Positions 1-4,185 of a stretch of DNA of 5,371 nucleotides are shown here, piece by piece. The DNA is taken from the NCBI GenBank assembly GCA_012961565.1, contig DTZC01000072.1:1-5371 (forward strand). Reading direction: 5' to 3'. The translations under genes were made by a program, and so were the position numbers. Origin of the DNA: Dehalococcoidia bacterium. Lineage in GTDB: Bacteria; Chloroflexota; Dehalococcoidia; GIF9; UBA5629. Each line of letters starts with the position of its first letter. Positions within the stretch are counted from its first letter, which is position 1. Below the pieces are notes generated by a model. It was not told where the DNA came from. It did not search any database and saw only the letters and a list, made by a program, of their open reading frames with translations.

Positions 1-634
1 CACAAATGCGGCGCAGCCGCCGTATTATGTTGGCAACGTGTGAGCCGAAAACCCCACGATAGACATGAGCCTCATCGATGACCACATATTTTAGACCGCG
101 GAAGAAACGCGACCAGGACTTATGATTAGGTAGAATGCCTAGATGGAGCATGTCAGGATTGGTGAGCACAATCCTGGCTCTCCTCTTTATCTTCGCCCGC
201 TCCGATTGCGGGGTATCACCATCAAACGTGACACAATCACCCGGCGAAATGACATCAGGGCAGGCTAAATGGTTTAAGCTCCGCAACTGGTCCTGAGCCA
301 GGGCTTTTGTGGGGAAAAGATACAGAGCCCGGCTGCTGCGGTCACTGAGTATCACTTCCAAGACAGCCAGGTTGTAACACAAGGTCTTACCACTAGCGCT
401 CGCCGTATCTACCATTACATTCCTGCCACAGCGAGCGGTATTAAGTGCCTGAACCTGGTGAGTATACAGGGACGATATCCCCAACGATTCGAGGCGTGAT
501 TGGAGAACGGGATGAAGAGCAGTGTCTAACTCTCCGAAGTCTGAGGCTCGCGGCGGGATACGCTGGATGTGAACAATCTGTCCCTTGTAATCAGGCAGCT
601 TTGTCAGATGATGAAGGAAGGAATCGACATACAT
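1..634 (-). CDS. DEAD/DEAH-box helicase, MrfA/YprA-like, N-terminal part (partial)
   Basis: This is the first 211 residues of an ATP-dependent superfamily 2 helicase; the rest lies beyond the left edge. Visible motifs, in order: a Q-motif-like LYTHQ (56-60), Walker A ASASGKT (78-84), motif Ia PTKALAQDQ (108-116), motif Ib TNPDM (158-162) and motif II DEAH (187-190, in [10 protein letters not shown]). The pre-helicase segment (Y16 to H41, with [12 protein letters not shown]) and the CYNL after Walker A are typical of the MrfA/YprA type. B. subtilis MrfA is a mitomycin-repair helicase with a C-terminal DUF1998 zinc domain; that part cannot be checked here. ATG 634 is the most plausible start. 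An in-frame TGA lies upstream, and it is 20 nt past the DUF503 stop, which suggests co-transcription. The ribosome binding site is weak. A TTG at 646 is an alternative start. Family placement is confident; a mitomycin-repair role is inference. Confidence 0.88.
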   Translation of the reverse strand, partial: MYVDSFLHHLTKLPDYKGQIVHIQRIPPRASDFGELDTALHPVLQSRLESLGISSLYTHQVQALNTARCGRNVMVDTASASGKTLCYNLAVLEVILSDRSSRALYLFPTKALAQDQLRSLNHLACPDVISPGDCVTFDGDTPQSERAKIKRRARIVLTNPDMLHLGILPNHKSWSRFFRGLKYVVIDEAHVYRGVFGSHVANIIRRLRRIC

Positions 635-654
635 ACAGGTCCGCAAACAGCTAT

Positions 655-948
655 CTAAGTGCCGGACAAAATCTCAATCTGCTGGTCCACGATTTCAAGC
701 TCGGGATAGCTACTGATGAGAAAATTTATCACTTTTGATAGTGTCTCGCCGACATGCTGGTTGTCATTGCTGACACAAGCTATACCTAAGGTCACCAATT
801 GCCACAGGTGCTGGTCATCTACTTCTGCTATGGAAATATTATACTGGCTTCTGAGCCGGGTGATAATAGACCTCACTACCCGCCGCTTGTCCTTGAGTGA
901 CTGACTATACGAAAGGTGAAGTTTTATCCTGCAAATTCCAGCGTTCAT
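655..948 (-). CDS. DUF503 / YlxP-like small protein
   Basis: A 97-residue protein that fits the DUF503 (YlxP) family over its whole length. The family pattern is clear: a first strand (GICRIKLHL), then [14 protein letters not shown] (about 15-28), [19 protein letters not shown] (about 32-50), the LGIACVSND segment (about 54-62) and a last strand [10 protein letters not shown]. The biochemical role of the family is not firmly known. In many Firmicutes it sits near infB and rbfA, hence the guess of a ribosome or RNA link. Here it is instead the first gene ahead of an MrfA-type helicase. ATG 948 is the only reasonable start, because an in-frame TAA lies two codons upstream and the family begins a few residues before this strand. 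No clear Shine-Dalgarno precedes it. Confidence 0.85.
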   Translation of the reverse strand: MNAGICRIKLHLSYSQSLKDKRRVVRSIITRLRSQYNISIAEVDDQHLWQLVTLGIACVSNDNQHVGETLSKVINFLISSYPELEIVDQQIEILSGT

Positions 949-1133
949 GATTTATAGCGCTTGACTGACTTTAGTTCCACCTTAACTTCCGCGGTAAGCC
1001 GTCGAGACTGAAGCCACACTCGGCACCTGCTTTGTCTGACCGATGAAGCTTAAACTCCATCACTACAAGGCAAACATTTTTTGATAACGACGCCCTCCCG
1101 ACAGGGAGACAGTCAGGAAGGATATAGTCTGAC
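949..1133. other. 185-nt intergenic stretch, no gene or RNA family recognised
   Basis: This lies between the stop of the zinc-ribbon gene and the start of DUF503, both on the minus strand. It holds two small hairpins at its right end (listed separately), a CCGCGG palindrome near 989-994 and a weak CGAG/CTCG pairing (1003-1006 with 1019-1022). I found no tRNA-like T arm, no riboswitch core I recognise and no convincing promoter. It is long enough to carry a promoter for the DUF503-helicase pair, but I cannot point to it. Confidence 0.5.
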
Positions 1134-1134
1134 T
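1095..1134 (-). other. Two adjacent hairpins at the 3' end of the zinc-ribbon gene
   Basis: Read in the direction of the zinc-ribbon mRNA, the first inverted repeat is AGTCAG/CTGACT (1134-1129 with 1116-1111, 12-nt loop), touching the stop codon. The second is a perfect CTCCC/GGGAG stem with a TGTC tetraloop (1108-1095). No T-run follows the second stem, since the next bases are GC-rich and then A-rich, so this is not a standard intrinsic terminator. It could be a 3'-end stabilising structure, a factor-dependent stop, or chance. Confidence 0.35.
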
Positions 1135-1427
1135 CAGTCCTTTTGCTTCATCTCTGAGTAGCAGGTCCGACAGTAAACCGGTCGGTCTTCTGTGACTTCA
1201 AAGGGTACTTCACACTCAGCACCACATTTAGCACATATTGCTGGATACATCACCCGGGGCTGGTCATAGCCTCGATAGCGACTCTGCCGCCTCGATGCTC
1301 GACATTCTGGACAACGGCTTGGTTCATTCCGCAGGCCCCGTGCCTTATAAAACTCTTGCTCACCCACAGTAAAGGTAAAGCTACAACCACAGTCCCGGCA
1401 AGTCAGGGTCTTGTCCGCTAGAGCCAT
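1134..1427 (-). CDS. Small zinc-ribbon protein: N-terminal zinc ribbon plus CxxC-x17-CxxC domain
   Basis: A 97-residue soluble protein built of two putative zinc sites. The first module has C10-x2-C13 and C39-x2-C42 around FTVGEQEFY and a GLRNEPSRCPECR segment, which is the common 'probable zinc-ribbon' type. An Arg/Tyr-rich hinge (43-58) follows. The second module is C65-x2-C68, exactly 17 residues, then C86-x2-C89, matching the CxxC-x17-CxxC domain seen in many Dehalococcoidia, Patescibacteria and related genomes. No catalytic residues are evident; nucleic-acid or protein binding is inference. The start is ATG 1427, not the in-frame GTG at 1433, because a strong AAGGAGG (1439-1433) overlaps that GTG and sits 5 nt before the ATG. 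It probably has its own promoter in the divergent region to the right. Confidence 0.85.
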   Translation of the reverse strand: MALADKTLTCRDCGCSFTFTVGEQEFYKARGLRNEPSRCPECRASRRQSRYRGYDQPRVMYPAICAKCGAECEVPFEVTEDRPVYCRTCYSEMKQKD

Positions 1428-1432
1428 CTGCA

Positions 1433-1439
1433 CCTCCTT
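1433..1439 (-). promoter_or_regulatory. Shine-Dalgarno deciding the zinc-ribbon start
   Basis: AAGGAGG lies 5 nt upstream of ATG 1427. It overlaps the GTG at 1433 and so excludes that codon as the start. Confidence 0.8.
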
Positions 1440-1577
1440 ATTATGAACTATGCCCTGTTTCTGCTGCAGTCTCTGCGGCTCAAGACCTCTGCGTACACAC
1501 CGCCGAGTATAGCCTCAGCGAATTGTTCTCCCCTAACACCAGAGGATGCCGACCTAGGAAACGGCACCAGCCAGGTT

Positions 1578-1606
1578 TTGCATACACAATCAGTGTAGTC
1601 TATAAT
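1578..1606 (+). promoter_or_regulatory. Candidate sigma70-type promoter for the DoxX-lipoprotein pair
   Basis: TTGCAT (1578-1583), a 17-nt spacer and a perfect TATAAT (1601-1606). The -35 matches consensus at only 3 of 6 bases, but the -10 and the spacing are ideal. The expected start of transcription is near 1613. It would give a leader of about 125 nt before ATG 1739. Confidence 0.5.
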
Positions 1607-1620
1607 TAATAAAGCGTCAA
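1592..1620 (-). promoter_or_regulatory. Candidate sigma70-type promoter for the zinc-ribbon gene
   Basis: On the minus strand, TTGACG (1620-1615, 5 of 6 consensus), a 17-nt spacer and TACACT (1597-1592, 4 of 6). It overlaps the rightward promoter candidate almost entirely. Transcription would start near 1585, leaving about 160 nt before ATG 1427. Confidence 0.45.
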
Positions 1621-1738
1621 GTTTCTGTGGAAAAGTGTACTTTCTATACCAAGAGGCTTCACAATAGGGAGCCACGTCAGAGACAGGGGCTTGACTGCTT
1701 GGTCAGCATTGGTAAACAGCATACGAGCGCAAGTTGCC

Positions 1739-2293
1739 ATGTCACACGTTATTGAAGAAAAACGCTATCGAGCCAGAACAACAACAAGCCTGGTAGCCAG
1801 CATTCTGGTGGGGTTGACTCTCCTCATTGCAGGCAGTGGCAAGGCATTTGGTTTCGGAGAGATGCCAGGACAGACAATGAAGTTTATTGGAGCAGTCCTG
1901 CCTGACGCACTGCTTACCCCGGAGGTAGCCTACTTTATCGGTGACATCTTCTTTCCCTATATTATACCCTGGACAGAACTATCTTTGGGCATGTTGCTTC
2001 TGCTGCGCGTCTGGCCACGTCTTATGGCAGTTCTCTGTCTGCCACTCGTTGCCGCCTTTATGGCAAATAACTCCTGGCTTATAGCTCAGGGCAAGACCAA
2101 ATTCTCCGCCTGTGAATGCTTCGGCATCTGGGAAGAGCTATTCGGCACCCTGACCCCTCTCCAGGCACTGGGCGTGGACATTGGACTTTTCCTCCTAGCC
2201 CTGATTATAACATTTGTTCAGCCCGGCGGTTTCTTAGCTTCGCCATCCTGGCTGACCAGGCTGGGGCAAAAATTGAGACCGCAATACGACTAG
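1739..2293 (+). CDS. MauE/DoxX-like four-helix membrane protein with CxC motif
   Basis: A 184-residue inner-membrane protein from ATG 1739. After a basic, polar N-terminus (about 1-16) there are four hydrophobic segments, at about 18-37, 63-89, 90-115 and 142-161. Between the third and fourth lies SACECFG, with cysteines 125 and 127. This CxCFG pattern is typical of the MauE branch of the DoxX/MauE superfamily, whose members are linked to quinone or thiol-disulfide redox at the membrane. The substrate here is unknown. The open frame can be extended to a TTG at 1691, adding 16 residues, but the only purine-rich run there (AGGGG) is 1 nt from the TTG, too close. ATG 1739 also lacks a good Shine-Dalgarno, so the start is uncertain. 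A PKD lipoprotein gene follows after 22 nt. Confidence 0.75.
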   Translation: MSHVIEEKRYRARTTTSLVASILVGLTLLIAGSGKAFGFGEMPGQTMKFIGAVLPDALLTPEVAYFIGDIFFPYIIPWTELSLGMLLLLRVWPRLMAVLCLPLVAAFMANNSWLIAQGKTKFSACECFGIWEELFGTLTPLQALGVDIGLFLLALIITFVQPGGFLASPSWLTRLGQKLRPQYD

Positions 2294-2302
2294 CAGAGAT
2301 AA

Positions 2303-2310
2303 GAGGGTGA
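2303..2310 (+). promoter_or_regulatory. Shine-Dalgarno of the lipoprotein gene
   Basis: GAGGGTGA lies 5 nt before ATG 2316, between the DoxX/MauE stop (2293) and the lipoprotein start. It supports this ATG over the ATG at 2312 in another frame. Confidence 0.6.
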
Positions 2311-2315
2311 TTTGA

Positions 2316-3011
2316 ATGAACACTTCACAATGGCACTTTTCAGGCAAGTGGCTGCTCCTGGTGGTTGTCTCTGCGCTATTCTTGACCAGTGCTTGTGGTT
2401 CACCTTCACCTCCATCACCTCCGCCACCTCCTCCACCCTCTCCCAACCAATACCCCACCATCAGCTCTCTGATTGCCGCGGAGGAGGTCGCCACCTTGGC
2501 AGCAACTGAGATCACTTGCAGAGCTACAGACCCTGACGGTGATATTCTGGACTACCGCTGGTCAGCTGACGGCGGAAGCATCGAGGGAAAAGGCTATAAT
2601 ATCACCTGGCGAGCGCCCGATACCACCGGGGACTATACCATTACAGTCATGGTAACTGATGGCAAGGGTGGTACAGCTACCGCTTCAACAACCATAAGAG
2701 TGATAGAAAAGCCCAACCAACCGCCGCTTATCGTCAGCCTGACAAAAGATGGAAGCCCGCCGGAGGAGGAGAATCGGGTTAGAGAATGGAGAACAATCAC
2801 CCTGCAATGCATCGCTGCTGACCCTGACGGTGACAAGTTGACCTATTTGTGGCGAGCTACGGGTGGTAAAATCAATGGACAGGGACACACTGTAGGCTGG
2901 ACTTCTCCCGGTGTCCCTGGCAATTACACAGTCACCGTCATCGTAACCGATGGTAGAGGTGGACAGGCCGAGAAATCTATAGAATTCAAAGTTGTCTGCT
3001 GCGGTGGCTGA
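2316..3011 (+). CDS. Secreted lipoprotein with two PKD-like domains
   Basis: A 231-residue exported protein of unknown function. K11 and a hydrophobic run (12-23) form a signal peptide ending in T24-S25-A26-C27, a lipobox whose -3 position is not the preferred Leu, so lipidation is likely but not certain. A rigid Pro/Ser linker (29-43, seven prolines in a row) follows. Then come two beta-sandwich repeats of the PKD/Ig-like kind, at about 46-131 and 135-228, offset by 97 residues. They share C-x(3)-DPDGD, Y-x-W, GG-x-I, W, GxYT-x-TV and VTDG-x-GG. Each carries one Cys on its second strand (68 and 166). The chain ends in an unusual Cys-Cys-Gly-Gly. Such repeats usually bind other proteins or glycans at the cell surface. 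It is probably co-expressed with the preceding membrane protein. No enzyme domain is visible. Confidence 0.82.
   Translation: MNTSQWHFSGKWLLLVVVSALFLTSACGSPSPPSPPPPPPPSPNQYPTISSLIAAEEVATLAATEITCRATDPDGDILDYRWSADGGSIEGKGYNITWRAPDTTGDYTITVMVTDGKGGTATASTTIRVIEKPNQPPLIVSLTKDGSPPEEENRVREWRTITLQCIAADPDGDKLTYLWRATGGKINGQGHTVGWTSPGVPGNYTVTVIVTDGRGGQAEKSIEFKVVCCGG
2404..2446 (+). repeat. CACCTCC-type low-complexity tract encoding the Pro/Ser linker
   Basis: A pyrimidine-rich run of near-repeats built on CACCTCC and TCACCT encodes the Ser/Pro linker after the lipid anchor. Such tracts can vary in length between strains by replication slippage. The frame is open in this copy. Confidence 0.6.
2529..2833 (+). 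repeat. Internal duplication within the PKD lipoprotein gene
   Basis: An identical 14-mer, GACCCTGACGGTGA, occurs at 2529-2542 and 2820-2833. They are 291 nt (97 codons) apart and mark equivalent points of the two PKD-like domains. The surrounding DNA has diverged, so the duplication is not recent, or the DPDGD strand is strongly constrained. Confidence 0.75.
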
Positions 3012-3034
3012 AAAAACGTCACCGTGTTAAGCCC

Positions 3035-3757
3035 TTAAAGGGGTACAAGCTTCAACTTTCCCCACACTCCCATTCTGTCATCCTTGATTACAACCACACC
3101 GTCCAGCCCGTCTATATTTCGGGCTCGCTCCACTGCCGTGGCAATATCATCGAGACTCTTGGCACAATTGCCAATAGCCGTAGCCGCAGCGTCAGCCAGA
3201 GCTGCTGAGCCAGAAAGTGCTACCACAGCATCAGCAATGCCGAGGCTGAGAGAGTGTCCCACAGTCCCCGACGAGGTGCAAATTCCTAACGGCGTTTCTT
3301 CAGGATTTACCTCCAGGGCGATTTTGCCACTGAGAGGAGACTCACCAGCATAGATACCCACCAGCCTTGACCGTGACGTCTTCATGAAGATGTCTCCGCC
3401 GTTCTCCACAATTACCTCAGGCGAGTAGGCGAGCAAATCGCTCCCCACAGCCTCGGCAATAGCCCCAGCTACGGCAGCCATCGGTCCCACTCCTGATGCC
3501 TGAGCAGCCTGTGCCATCTTTTTCACAACATCCGGAGCATCCTCAGCCACGAAACATGGCTCCAAGCTGTGGCAGAAAAACGGATGGCTCTCAATATACT
3601 TCTCCAACGGGGTGCGCTGTCTCAGCATAACCTCCAGAGCTTCCGCTTGTAGGTTGCACACCGCCCGAATATAGAGGTCGGTCTCCCTAACTGTAACGTT
3701 GAAGGAAACCAGGTCATCATCCTTAATCCAGCAGCGGTAGGTCCTCGACTGGTACAT
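3035..3757 (-). CDS. UPF0280 (COG2122) ApbE-like protein, homocysteine/sulfide assimilation
   Basis: A 240-residue soluble protein of UPF0280. The fold is related to ApbE flavin transferases. Visible signatures are ENGGDIF (118-124), GICTSSGTVGHSLSLGIADAVV (158-179, split as GICTSSG, GHS and ADA) and ALADAAATAIGN (186-197). The D189-x3-T193 pair matches the ADxxxT metal-site motif of ApbE. In Methanosarcina a COG2122 protein supports sulfide assimilation. In Desulfovibrio the family is needed, with DUF39 and NIL/ferredoxin, for homocysteine formation; its reaction is not known. The start is ATG 3757 (MYQSRTYR, the usual family N-terminus), separated from the ferredoxin stop by one base (TGA-A-ATG). 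The only GGAG (3774-3771) is 13 nt away, so translation is likely coupled. The open frame extends to 3925 but would overlap the ferredoxin by about 165 nt. Confidence 0.88.
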   Translation of the reverse strand: MYQSRTYRCWIKDDDLVSFNVTVRETDLYIRAVCNLQAEALEVMLRQRTPLEKYIESHPFFCHSLEPCFVAEDAPDVVKKMAQAAQASGVGPMAAVAGAIAEAVGSDLLAYSPEVIVENGGDIFMKTSRSRLVGIYAGESPLSGKIALEVNPEETPLGICTSSGTVGHSLSLGIADAVVALSGSAALADAAATAIGNCAKSLDDIATAVERARNIDGLDGVVVIKDDRMGVWGKLKLVPL

Positions 3758-3758
3758 T

Positions 3759-4169
3759 TCAGAAATATAGCTCCATAGCTCGAGGCGGACAGGCTTTAAT
3801 GCACAATTCACACACAACACACTTGGTATGGTCGAAGACCACTTTTCGTGTTCCCGGTTCCAGAGAAAACGCCCCTGTTGGGCATAAAGTGATGCAGGCG
3901 CCGCAGTGAGTGCACCGGGCCTCATTACGAACTACGTCCTGACTCAGCGACTGAATCTTCACTCCGGCTTCGGTCAAGTATTTCACCCCTTTATCGTAAT
4001 TCCGCTGCTCGCCAGTTAACTCCATGACCAAAAGACCCTCTTCACCGGGGGTCACCGAAGCCTTGATGATGTTGAACTCAAGGTCAAAATCCTTCACCAG
4101 CCTGTAGACTATGGGCTGGCTAGTTAAACGCTTGGGAAAATGCAAGACAAGCCTTTTAGAAACAGTCAT
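3759..4169 (-). CDS. NIL-domain / 2x[4Fe-4S] ferredoxin for homocysteine synthesis
   Basis: A 136-residue cytoplasmic iron-sulfur protein. Residues about 4-78 form a NIL (ACT-like) domain: KRLVLHFPKRLTSQPIVYRL, then LEFNIIKASVTPGEEG, then a third strand and helix ending in AGVKIQSL. Two classical 4Fe-4S motifs follow: C86-x2-C89-x2-C92-x3-C96-P and C117-x2-C120-x2-C123-x3-C127-P. This architecture is the partner of DUF39 in methanogens and sulfate reducers, where it is thought to supply electrons for reducing a persulfide or thio intermediate to homocysteine. The start is ATG 4169, because AAGGAG (4183-4178) lies 8 nt upstream and overlaps the DUF39 stop (TGAAGGAG). An upstream ATG in the same frame at 4238 would overlap DUF39 and add 23 residues unlike the family. 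Confidence 0.92.
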   Translation of the reverse strand: MTVSKRLVLHFPKRLTSQPIVYRLVKDFDLEFNIIKASVTPGEEGLLVMELTGEQRNYDKGVKYLTEAGVKIQSLSQDVVRNEARCTHCGACITLCPTGAFSLEPGTRKVVFDHTKCVVCELCIKACPPRAMELYF

Positions 4170-4177
4170 CTCCTTCT

Positions 4178-4185
4178 CTCCTTCA
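4178..4185 (-). promoter_or_regulatory. Shine-Dalgarno overlapping the DUF39 stop codon
   Basis: TGAAGGAG combines the DUF39 TGA stop (4185-4183) with the AAGGAG ribosome binding site of the ferredoxin gene, 8 nt before ATG 4169. This fixes the ferredoxin start and suggests translational coupling. Confidence 0.75.

Larger units (their letters stand above)
1428..1738. other. 311-nt non-coding region between divergent genes
   Basis: This is the stretch between the zinc-ribbon start (1427) and the preferred DoxX/MauE start (1739), which read away from each other. It holds the zinc-ribbon Shine-Dalgarno, two overlapping promoter candidates (1578-1620) and an AT-rich core at 1600-1613. Both leaders would be long, about 125 nt rightward and about 160 nt leftward. 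A 75-codon open frame on the minus strand (1675-1448) covers the promoters and resembles nothing I know. I see no recognisable riboswitch. Confidence 0.55.

Noticed and set aside
445..904. Plus-strand open frames at 445-738 and 716-904
   Set aside because: They are antisense to the DUF503 and helicase genes, which have clear family motifs. These frames have none.
950..956. TATAAAT just before the DUF503 ATG as a -10 box for a leaderless transcript
   Set aside because: It ends only 1-2 nt before the start codon, so transcription would begin inside the gene, and no good -35 is present.
899..970. Two copies of GACTGACT (899-906 and 963-970) around the DUF503 start
   Set aside because: An 8-mer pair is not significant at this length. 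One copy is inside coding sequence, and the spacing suggests no operator.
1448..1675. 75-codon open frame on the minus strand upstream of the zinc-ribbon gene
   Set aside because: It overlaps both promoter candidates, resembles no known family and has no convincing ribosome binding site.
1691..1738. TTG start at 1691 for the DoxX/MauE-like protein
   Set aside because: The purine run is only 1 nt from the TTG, and the extra 16 residues add nothing family-like. It is not fully excluded, because ATG 1739 also lacks a good ribosome binding site.
2234..2515. Minus-strand frame with a glycine-rich run
   Set aside because: It is the complement of the proline-linker tract in the lipoprotein gene, with no independent support.
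3011..3045. Bidirectional terminator between the convergent genes
   Set aside because: CCCT-TAA-AGGG is a very short stem overlapping the UPF0280 stop. The T6 run on the minus strand lies well over 10 nt beyond it, so it is not a convincing intrinsic terminator.
3758..3925. Extended N-terminus for the UPF0280 protein
   Set aside because: The extra 56 residues are read from the ferredoxin coding region in another frame. The family N-terminus begins at MYQSRTYR, ATG 3757.
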